A stretch of 64,000 nt of DNA. Source: Thermasporomyces sp036564245. Its GTDB lineage: Bacteria > Actinomycetota > Actinomycetes > Propionibacteriales > Actinopolymorphaceae. The position numbers and the translations under genes are program-made. The stretch spans positions 62,001 to 126,000 of the forward strand of contig DATCKU010000025.1 in NCBI GenBank assembly GCA_036564245.1, written 5' to 3'. Shown here piece after piece: positions 8,966-15,875 of the stretch. The notes beneath the pieces are model-generated. The model saw nothing but the letters and a program-made list of their open reading frames with translations. It was not told where the DNA came from and did no database searches. Position 1 is the stretch's first letter, and each line of letters opens with the position of its first letter.

Positions 8966-10129
8966 ATGCGTATCCGTGACGTCGAGACGTTCGTTCTGAA
9001 GATCACGGCGGACGACGCCTACCTCGGCAGGCAGCAGGACGGCTCCTCCGTTCCCCCGTCGGGGTACTGGGTCCGGGCACCGTGGCGGAGTCTCTACTCG
9101 GCGCGCTACGAGTCCCTGCTGGTCCGGATCACCGCCGAAGACGGCACGAGCGGCTGGGGTGAGGCGCTCGCACCGGTCGCGCCAGAGGTGCCGGCCCGGA
9201 TCGTCGAGCTCCTCCTCGCTCCCGTACTCCGTGGCATGGACGCCACCCGACCCAGGCCCGCATGGTCACGACTGCGCGATCTCATGCGCGAGCGCGGCCA
9301 CCTCGTTGGCCACCAAGCCGACGCCCTGGCCGCGGTCGACATCGCGTTGTGGGACCTCGCCGGGCGGATCTACGGGCGCAGCGTCGCCGAGCTGCTGGGT
9401 GGCGCGTTCCGCACTGACATTCCGACGTACGTCTCCGGCCTGCCCCGACCCAGCGACGAGGAGCGAGCCGACCTCGCTCGCGAGTGGGAACGGCGCGGAG
9501 CGACCGCCGTGAAGCTGCACCTGGGCCACGGCGTCGAAACGGACCTCGCCACCGTCGACGCGATCCGCGCGGCGGCGCCGTCGCTGCGAGTCGCCATCGA
9601 CGCACATTGGGCGTACTCCACGAGCGACGCCTTGCGCCTGGCACAGGAGCTGGAGCGCCGCGGCGCATGGTTCCTCGAGGCCCCTCTGGCGCCCGAGGAC
9701 ATCGCGGGACACGCCGAGCTGGTGTCTCGCAGCCGGCTGCCGATCGCGGTCGGCGAGGCATTGCGCAACAGGTACGAGTTCAGCCAGTGGCTCGACACAC
9801 GGGCGCTGAGAATCGCCCAACCCGACGTCGGGCGTACTGGTATCACGGAAGGCATGGCCATCGGCGAGCTCTGCGCAGCGCGACACGTGCCGCTCCTTCC
9901 CCACCACTCGGTGGGTCTCGGGGTTGCCCTGGCAGCTGGACTACACCTGTGCGCCGCGCTGGAGACCTCGGCCGGCTTCGAGTACCAGCCGACCTCGACC
10001 GAGGTGGGCGCCCGCATCCTGCGTGCACCCCTGACCGTTCGACCGGATGGGTTCCCGCTCCCCGACGGGCCGGGGCTCGGCGTCGAGGTCGACGTAGACG
10101 CCGTTCGTACGCTCGCTAAGGAGTCCTGA
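8966..10129 (+). CDS. Mandelate racemase/muconate lactonizing enzyme family sugar-acid dehydratase
   Basis: 387 residues from the ATG at 8966, with GGGAG just upstream. Enolase-superfamily capping domain, then a TIM barrel with predicted Mg ligands Asp212 (in IDAHWAY), Glu238 (FLEAP) and Glu264 (GEAL). Of the usual KxK pair only Lys183 remains (VKLH), and His214 lies two residues after the first metal ligand. A later HH pair in LLPHHSVG may supply the acid. These traits fit a galactonate- or mannonate-type acid-sugar dehydratase rather than a racemase. It leads the plus-strand arm, two bases upstream of a DapA-type lyase that could cleave the 2-keto-3-deoxy acid it would make. The exact substrate is not determinable. 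Confidence 0.85.
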   Translation: MRIRDVETFVLKITADDAYLGRQQDGSSVPPSGYWVRAPWRSLYSARYESLLVRITAEDGTSGWGEALAPVAPEVPARIVELLLAPVLRGMDATRPRPAWSRLRDLMRERGHLVGHQADALAAVDIALWDLAGRIYGRSVAELLGGAFRTDIPTYVSGLPRPSDEERADLAREWERRGATAVKLHLGHGVETDLATVDAIRAAAPSLRVAIDAHWAYSTSDALRLAQELERRGAWFLEAPLAPEDIAGHAELVSRSRLPIAVGEALRNRYEFSQWLDTRALRIAQPDVGRTGITEGMAIGELCAARHVPLLPHHSVGLGVALAAGLHLCAALETSAGFEYQPTSTEVGARILRAPLTVRPDGFPLPDGPGLGVEVDVDAVRTLAKES

Positions 10130-10131
10130 CC

Positions 10132-11073
10132 GTGCCGCGACCCGACCGATTGCGTCCGGGAGGCAGCAGCCAACCGGCTCGACCGATCAGCGGCCTCGTG
10201 CCGATCCTCGCGACGCCGTTTCATGCCGACGGGTCCTTGGACCTGGACAGCTTGCGCCGCCTGACGGAGTTCCAGCTCGCCTCTGGAGTCGATGGCGTCG
10301 CAGTCTTCGGCATGGCAAGCGAGGGGTTCGCCCTGACGACGAGCGAGCGCGAGCAGATCTTGGCGGCGGTCACCGACGTGGTGGCGGGCAGCGTGCCCGT
10401 CGTGGCCGGAGTCAACGCGACGTCGACGGTCACGGCCATCGAGCAGGCGCGTTACGCCGAGGCCGGGGGTGCGTCTGCGCTGATGGTCTTGCCGCCGTTC
10501 CTCGTCAAGCCGGGTCCTGAGCAGCTGATGGCGTTCTATCGAGACGTCGCGGCCGCGGTGGGCATCGACGTCATGGTGCAGGACGCCCCCGCCGTCACCG
10601 GCGTCAGCATGTCACCCTCCCTCATCGTCGAGCTGAGCAAGCTGCCCGGAGTGACGTCGGTCAAGATCGAGGCACCGCCGACCGCTCCCAAGGTGGCCGC
10701 GGTCGTCGACGCGCTCAGCGATGACGACGAGTTCTGCGTGCTCGGTGGACAGAACGCGCAGTTCTGCTTGGAGGAGTACGCACGCGGCGCGGTCGGCACC
10801 ATGCCGGCCTGCGAGTTCAGCGACCTCCTCGCGCCAGTCTTGGCGGACTGGCAAGCCGGGCGCCGGGCTGAGGCTCGTGCCGCGTTCGCCCGCCTGCTTC
10901 CGCTCATCCTGTTCGGCCTGCAGCAAGGCATCGCGTGGGCCGTGCACAAGGAAGTCCTGGTACGCCGCGGGCTGATCGCCGACGCGACCGTGCGGGCGCC
11001 GGCAGTGCCGCTCAGCGCATCCGACCGGGCGTCCCTCATGACGCTGCTGGACGATTTGGAGCTTGCCGGATGA
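10132..11073 (+). CDS. DapA/N-acetylneuraminate lyase-family aldolase or dehydratase
   Basis: 313 residues from the GTG at 10132, preceded by AAGGAG with a nine-base spacer. TIM-barrel class I aldolase family with the Schiff-base lysine at Lys178 (TSVKIEAP). The tyrosine normally found in the YNxP motif is absent; the matching stretch reads VQDAP (Gln150-Asp151), so catalysis must differ from true dihydrodipicolinate synthase. This variant suits the sugar-acid branch of the family (KDG aldolase, deoxy-glucarate or deoxy-arabonate dehydratases). It sits directly after the sugar-acid dehydratase and overlaps the following SDR gene by four bases. Confidence 0.82.
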   Translation: MPRPDRLRPGGSSQPARPISGLVPILATPFHADGSLDLDSLRRLTEFQLASGVDGVAVFGMASEGFALTTSEREQILAAVTDVVAGSVPVVAGVNATSTVTAIEQARYAEAGGASALMVLPPFLVKPGPEQLMAFYRDVAAAVGIDVMVQDAPAVTGVSMSPSLIVELSKLPGVTSVKIEAPPTAPKVAAVVDALSDDDEFCVLGGQNAQFCLEEYARGAVGTMPACEFSDLLAPVLADWQAGRRAEARAAFARLLPLILFGLQQGIAWAVHKEVLVRRGLIADATVRAPAVPLSASDRASLMTLLDDLELAG

Positions 11074-11825
11074 CCTCGAGCCAGACTGTCTCCGACCGGG
11101 ACGACACATACCGGGGTGCCCTCGTCGTCGGTTCGTCCTCCGACATCGGTGTCGCCATCGCCCGGGCACTCGCCGCCGACGGATGCCGGGTGGTCGGGGT
11201 CGCTCTCGAGCCCCACGAGGATCCGGCCTTCGTCGAAACGATGATCGCCGACTGTACGAACCCTGCGATGGCAAGCGACGTGGTCGAGTCGGCGTACCTC
11301 ACCCTCGACCGGTTGGACGTCGTGGTGCTCGCGGCCGCCGCCATGCCGGTCGCCTCGGCGGTCGAGACGACCGACGCCCAGTGGCGTCATGCGATCGACA
11401 CCACGCTCGGCTCTGCGTTCTACATCGCTCGCGCGGCGTTGCCGCGACTTGGGCCTGGCTCGGCGATCGTCGCCGTGAGCTCCGTGAACGCCACGCTCGC
11501 CGCACCTGGAGTCCCGGCGTACGCCGCGGCCAAGGCCGGTGTGGAAGGGCTGGTCCGCCAGCTCGCGTTGGAGTACGGACCGTCCGGTATCCGGGTCAAT
11601 GCCGTCGCGCCCGGGATGATCGGCCACACGCACCTCGAGCGCGTCGCCGAGGGCTACCCGTTGCAGCGGGTCGGTCAACCCATGGAGGTCGCCGAAGCCG
11701 TCGCGTTCCTCGCCTCGCCGCGCGCATCGTTCATCACCGGTGTGGTTCTTCCCGTCGATGGTGGTCTCTCGATCTCGTCCCCGGCTGCGTGGCTGCGTCC
11801 TGACCTTCGGGCACGCTGGCTCTGA
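11070..11825 (+). CDS. SDR-family NAD(P)-dependent oxidoreductase
   Basis: 251 residues. The ATG overlaps the upstream aldolase stop (ATGA). Classical short-chain dehydrogenase: cofactor loop VGSSSDIG near residue 20, catalytic Ser138, Tyr151 and Lys155 (AYAAAKAG), and the common GIRVNAVAPG segment after it. It should oxidise a hydroxyl of a sugar or sugar acid, either before dehydration or on the aldolase product. Co-translation with the dehydratase and aldolase supports a sugar-acid role. Its last 92 bases overlap an opposing open frame. Confidence 0.87.
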   Translation: MTSSQTVSDRDDTYRGALVVGSSSDIGVAIARALAADGCRVVGVALEPHEDPAFVETMIADCTNPAMASDVVESAYLTLDRLDVVVLAAAAMPVASAVETTDAQWRHAIDTTLGSAFYIARAALPRLGPGSAIVAVSSVNATLAAPGVPAYAAAKAGVEGLVRQLALEYGPSGIRVNAVAPGMIGHTHLERVAEGYPLQRVGQPMEVAEAVAFLASPRASFITGVVLPVDGGLSISSPAAWLRPDLRARWL

Positions 11826-12237
11826 CGGCTCTGGACGCCCATCGGCCCCGGGGTCGGGCAAGGGTCAAGCGCCTATACCCCCAGCGCCGTAGCCATAGCG
11901 AGACGGTGACACAGAATCCTCCGACACCCACGGTAATGGCGAGCCCGCCGAGAAAGGCGAGAACGGCGAGCGTCGTGAACGCACCGCGGCTGGCGAAGTC
12001 GAAGGTGCGAGCGACGAGCACGACGGTCAGATCAAAGACGAGCCCGGCAAGGCCGATGATCAGAAAGCGGACTGCCCACTTGGCCACCGGCTCAGGGTAC
12101 GTCTTGGCCAGCGACTCGGGGTACGTCCACTTCCGCCCCGGTGACGCGGTGCTCCCCCTCCGCGAGCCGGCGCTTCCTTCTCGACGAGCCGGCGCTTCCC
12201 TCTCGAACTTGGGTGGTCCTCCCCCAGGCTTTTCCAA
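11734..12237 (-). CDS. Hypothetical small membrane protein
   Basis: 167 residues if started at the TTG at 12237; a later start, such as the GTG ahead of AKWAVRF, is possible. Two hydrophobic helices are evident (FLIIGLAGLVFDLTVVLV and a second of about 27 residues ending VTVSLWL), followed by an Arg-rich tail. Third positions are G/C rich through about 11850, supporting real coding. The last 92 bases run antisense inside the SDR gene, so the original stop may have been lost. The N-terminal part contains two near-repeats: KWTYPES/AKTYPEP in the protein and a duplicated GAGCCGGCGCTTCC in the DNA. No family is recognised. Confidence 0.5.
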   Translation of the reverse strand: MEKPGGGPPKFEREAPARREGSAGSRRGSTASPGRKWTYPESLAKTYPEPVAKWAVRFLIIGLAGLVFDLTVVLVARTFDFASRGAFTTLAVLAFLGGLAITVGVGGFCVTVSLWLRRWGYRRLTLARPRGRWASRAVRASVPEGQDAATQPGTRSRDHHRREEPHR

Positions 12238-12273
12238 GCTTTCCAGGGGATGTCGGCCTCTTTGAGAGGCGAG

Positions 12274-13416
12274 TTACGCACCAAACGTGGTCATTTTCTG
12301 GGGTGGCTCGATGAGCGTGAACGGGAGGATCGAGCGGTGCGGCACCTCGTCACCGGAAAGCTGGGCGATGAGGAGATCGACGGCGCGCCGGCCCATCTCG
12401 CGTTCGTCCTGCTTGATGTAGACGAATGGGCACCCACCACGCTGCGGCCCTGGCGAATCGAAGCAGGTGATGAGGTATCGGTTGGGATCCCACGTACCAG
12501 CTTCGCGCAGCACCTCCACCAGCAGGACGGCGATGTTGTACTCGCATGCCACGAAGCCGGTCACCTTCGATGCAGACTGCAGGAACTCACCGAGCGCCTG
12601 CTTGTCCGTATCGGTCTCGCGAGATCGGGCACTCGGTAGTGTGCTCCGGAACTCCGTGAAGCAGCGCTCGGCCTCTCGTGGATAGCCGCGCTCTCGAAGG
12701 ACCTCCCGATATCCCTGCATGCGTTCCTCGATGCTTGTGGTGTTCTCCGCCGGTGGCGAGAGGAACGCGATCTGGTCGTGTCCTTTGTCGAGGATGTACG
12801 ACGTGAGCGCGCGGGCTGCCCCGAGATTGTCCGTGCAGACCGAGCATGCGGGCAGGCCGGGGAGGTACCGGTCGACCAGCACCAGTGGGGAATGGTCGAG
12901 CACGAGGCGCACCAGGCTGGCGTTGTAGAACTCCCCGTGGACGGGGAACACGATCAGCCCGTCGACGACGCCACCACCGACCAGGCTTTCGATCGCCTGC
13001 TCCTCGACCTGCTGGCTGTCCTTGGTTCGACGGATCACGAGGTGATAGCCGAGCTCGGCACACCGTTCCTCGATCGCGCAGAAGAGCTCGAGACCGTAGA
13101 CCTCGGTCGCGTCAGGAAGTACGAGAGCGAGACAGCCGGTGCGCTGCGACCGTTCGTATCTCCGGTCGGGAGTTTGCCGAATGGATTCGAGGCGTCGCGC
13201 GTCGCGCGTCACGAACGAGCCCTGGCCACGTCTGCGATCGACGATCCCGGCGTCGGCGAGCATTCGCAATGCCCGCTTGGAGGTGATGCGGCTGACCCCG
13301 AATTGCTCGGCCAGCTCCTTTTCGGATGGAACCCGATCACCGGGCCCGAGCTGCTCGGTGCGGATTTGATGCAGGACGTAGCTGTACACCCGCTCGTACA
13401 GGAATGGATCGTGCAC
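12274..13416 (-). CDS. GntR/LacI hybrid transcriptional regulator (AraR-like)
   Basis: 380 residues from the GTG at 13416, chosen because GGGAGA lies just upstream and the GntR helix-turn-helix begins at once (FLYERVYSYVLHQIRTEQ). The winged helix covers about 1-75 (VPSEKELAEQFGVSRITSKRAL). A LacI/periplasmic-binding effector domain follows from about 95, with VVDGLIVFP, LVLVDRYLPG and the late FVYIKQDEREMGRRAVDLL. The architecture is that of AraR-type sugar repressors. It is divergent from the GH76 gene across a 424-base spacer, so it is expected to repress that gene until a mannan-derived or other sugar binds. Confidence 0.88.
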   Translation of the reverse strand: MHDPFLYERVYSYVLHQIRTEQLGPGDRVPSEKELAEQFGVSRITSKRALRMLADAGIVDRRRGQGSFVTRDARRLESIRQTPDRRYERSQRTGCLALVLPDATEVYGLELFCAIEERCAELGYHLVIRRTKDSQQVEEQAIESLVGGGVVDGLIVFPVHGEFYNASLVRLVLDHSPLVLVDRYLPGLPACSVCTDNLGAARALTSYILDKGHDQIAFLSPPAENTTSIEERMQGYREVLRERGYPREAERCFTEFRSTLPSARSRETDTDKQALGEFLQSASKVTGFVACEYNIAVLLVEVLREAGTWDPNRYLITCFDSPGPQRGGCPFVYIKQDEREMGRRAVDLLIAQLSGDEVPHRSILPFTLIEPPQKMTTFGA

Positions 13417-13440
13417 CAACTCTCCCGCGCGGATGACGCC

Positions 13441-13670
13441 TATACCATTTCGAAACCATTCGAGGCTCCGAGCATACCAACCTGTGGGCCGCGTGACACC
13501 ACCCATCGATTTCGATTTCTTCGTCGACCAGGGGCAAGAGGCCTCTCGGGCGGATGACACGTTCTGGCACGTAGTGCACCGGGACGGACACCGTGAACCT
13601 GGCCATTGGGTACGGCCCTCCTGAGGTGCCCGATTCCGGACATGTCATCTCATTGACATGTTGGTATACC
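13441..13670. promoter_or_regulatory. Regulator-GH76 spacer with repeated TGGTAT sites and GACATGT repeats
   Basis: Core of the 424-base gap between the GntR/LacI gene and the GH76 gene. TGGTAT occurs at 13661-13668 within TTGGTATACC (GGTATACC is palindromic), and on the opposite strand in 13441-13449 and 13472-13480. GACATGT is repeated at 13639-13645 and 13655-13661, the first within the palindrome GACATGTC. One cluster lies close to each divergent start, as expected for operators of the adjacent regulator. No other gene is seen in the gap. Confidence 0.4.
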
Positions 13671-13840
13671 GAGGAGCACCTTATGTGTCGGAAGCCACGC
13701 CGGTGGGTGATGGCGTTCTCGGCCGGAAGGACCTTGTGGCCTGAGGAGGTCCGAGTGGTCGGTGACGCCATCACTCACAAACGCGCGAGGCATCGATCAA
13801 GCGGCTCACGGGGACCCCGAGGCTTCATCAGGAGGATCAC

Positions 13841-15028
13841 GTGACGCAGCGGTTCGAACGACTGACCCGGCGTGGCATCTTGGTAGGCGGTTTGGCCACC
13901 GCGGCAGCACTGGGATCCGCGTCGGTCGCCCATGCCGAACCAGCGCTTCCTGCAGAGCTGGCGAAGTACTCACGACGAGCGCGGCACAGCTACGCCGCGC
14001 TCCAGCGCTACTTCTACGACCCGCAGACGTCGTTCTATCTCGAGGAGTACCCCCGCACCGGCGGCAACCCCTGGTCGTACGTCTGGCCCTTCTCCCAGGC
14101 GATGATCGCTACCCAGGACATGGCGGGTCTGCCGGCCATCGGCCACCGGTACGTCGACGACGTCGCCGATCGCTACACCGCGCTCGAGGCGTACTGGAAC
14201 TTCGAGACCGATCCACCCGGATACGACTCCTACCTGCGTCCGCCGGCCGGACACGGTGGCGACAAGTTCTACGACGACAACGAGTGGATCGCACTCGGCC
14301 TCATCCAGCGTCACTACATGACGCCCGGTGGCGACCAGGCCGCCCTGCGCCGCGCCGCCGAGATCTTCGACCTCGTGGTGTTCGGTTGGGACACCGATCC
14401 CACCCACCCCTGCCCCGGTGGTGTCTTCTGGACACAGGCCACGTGGAGCAACGACCGCAACACGGTGTCCAACGCCCCAGGTGCCGAGGTCGGCTTGCAC
14501 CTTTATCTTGCGACCAAGGACGAGTACTACCTCGAATGGTCGATCCGGATGTACGAATGGGTGCGGACGTGGATGCTGGCGCCCAACGGCCTTTACTGGG
14601 ACCACGTCGACCTCGACGGAAACATCGAGAAGACCCAGTGGTCGTACAACCAGGGCACCATGATCGGTGCCGGCGTCCTGCTCTACCGGGCAACCGGTGA
14701 CCGCACCTACCTCGACCATGCGAAGGACACCGCGGTCAAGGCACTCGACTTCCTCGCCGAGGACGAGCGCTACTTCAACCAGCCGGCGAGGTTCCATGCC
14801 ATCTTCTTCTCGAACCTGCTCCAACTGTCGGTGTTCGACCCCAACCCTGCCTACCGCGCCGCCATGAAGTGGTACGCCGACGAGTCGTACAGGCGGTTCC
14901 GCGACTCCAAGACCGGCCTCTACCGCTTCGAAGGCGACAACCCTGTGACCCTGCTGGAGCAGTCCGGAATGGTCCGCATCGAAGCGATGCTGGGGTGGCT
15001 GCCGAAGCACTACCGCAGGCTCACGTAA
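13841..15028 (+). CDS. GH76-family secreted endo-alpha-1,6-mannanase-like glycoside hydrolase
   Basis: 395 residues from the GTG at 13841 with GGAGG six bases upstream. The leader carries a Tat motif (RRGILVGG) and a cleavage region near AHAEP. The rest is an alpha/alpha barrel. Asp145-Asp146 in FYDDNEW is the adjacent acidic pair characteristic of GH76, and QWSYNQGTMIGAGVLLYRA near residue 268 is the conserved GH76 core. GH76 enzymes cut alpha-1,6-mannan backbones outside the cell. It stands alone behind its own divergent regulator. Its 3' end overlaps the opposing VOC gene by eight bases. Confidence 0.85.
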   Translation: MTQRFERLTRRGILVGGLATAAALGSASVAHAEPALPAELAKYSRRARHSYAALQRYFYDPQTSFYLEEYPRTGGNPWSYVWPFSQAMIATQDMAGLPAIGHRYVDDVADRYTALEAYWNFETDPPGYDSYLRPPAGHGGDKFYDDNEWIALGLIQRHYMTPGGDQAALRRAAEIFDLVVFGWDTDPTHPCPGGVFWTQATWSNDRNTVSNAPGAEVGLHLYLATKDEYYLEWSIRMYEWVRTWMLAPNGLYWDHVDLDGNIEKTQWSYNQGTMIGAGVLLYRATGDRTYLDHAKDTAVKALDFLAEDERYFNQPARFHAIFFSNLLQLSVFDPNPAYRAAMKWYADESYRRFRDSKTGLYRFEGDNPVTLLEQSGMVRIEAMLGWLPKHYRRLT

Positions 15029-15389
15029 GTGCCTGGGTGAGGTTCAGGGCGTTCCCATCGGGATCTTGAACGTGGGCCACTCGCTGGCCCCATGGCGTGT
15101 CGTTGGCCGGGCCGTTGACTCGACCGCCGAGCTGCTCCACCCGGGAAAGCAGGGCGTCGACGTCCGGGACGTCGACGCTCAGCAGGATCCGACCGCCCGG
15201 GCCGTTCCCGACGCCGGGCTCGGCCACCAGGCCGAGCTCGCCGCCGGAGACGCGGAGGTTGACGAAGAAGGTCGACCCGTCCTGCCCGGGCACGCGAACG
15301 ATCTCCTCCGCTCCGAGCAATCCGGTGTAGAACGCCATGAGGCGGTCCAGGTCGGATGTGACGATGATGGGCTGGATACCGGCAGTCAT
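15021..15389 (-). CDS. VOC-family (glyoxalase/bleomycin resistance-like) protein
   Basis: 122 residues from the ATG at 15389, seven bases after GGAGGA; an ATG two codons earlier sits too close to the ribosome site. Paired beta-alpha-beta-beta-beta modules of the vicinal oxygen chelate fold: IIVTSDLDRLMAFYTGLLG at the start, then VDVPDVDALLSRVEQLGG, and VAHVQDPDGNALNLTQ at the end. Members bind a metal and act as dioxygenases, lyases or resistance proteins; nothing here fixes which. It is convergent with the GH76 gene and has no obvious partner. Confidence 0.82.
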   Translation of the reverse strand: MTAGIQPIIVTSDLDRLMAFYTGLLGAEEIVRVPGQDGSTFFVNLRVSGGELGLVAEPGVGNGPGGRILLSVDVPDVDALLSRVEQLGGRVNGPANDTPWGQRVAHVQDPDGNALNLTQALT

Positions 15390-15466
15390 GTGCATTCCTC
15401 CACGGTCGACAGCGTGCCCGCCTAGGCGGGCGGTCTCGTTGGCTAGACGCCGCGACGGCCCGAAAC

Positions 15467-15781
15467 TCATCGCTCATGGGGCGGAAACTCCGGCTGTCCA
15501 CCTACCGGACCGCCAGCGGGCTTGGTCGCTCGCACGAGGATCGCCGTGCCGGCCGTGACCAAGCTGCCCTTCGTCAAGATGTGCTGGTGCAACTGCCAGA
15601 GCAGGTCGCGGTAACGGTCGACCGAGAAGCCTGGGATCGCCCACGGTCTGAAGGAATATGGACGGCGTTGGTCGAGGAATGGGAGCCGCCAGCCCACGAT
15701 GGGCTCACTGCAGGCGACCTGCAGCTTCGAAGTCGGCTCGAGCGGGGGAATCGGCAAGCACGCCTGAAACTGGCTCTCCAC
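15467..15781 (-). pseudogene. Possible C-terminal remnant of a SAM-dependent methyltransferase-like gene
   Basis: The 486-base interval between the VOC gene and the solute-binding protein holds one reading of about 104 codons that lacks a good start. Its second half (FSVDRYRDLLWQLHQHI to ILVRATKP) resembles the C-terminal end of actinobacterial methyltransferases that finish with a RDLL...LH...EARKP pattern. No N-terminal SAM-binding glycine motif can be found upstream on the same strand before stops occur. I therefore treat it as decayed coding sequence. It could also be a short orphan gene; confidence is low. Confidence 0.35.
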
Positions 15782-15875
15782 CTGGTCAGGACGGCACGCT
15801 CGCCATCATGGCGCGGACAGCAGCAGATGACACCTGATCAAACGCGTGCTGGTCGCACTCTCCCCGACCCGACAG

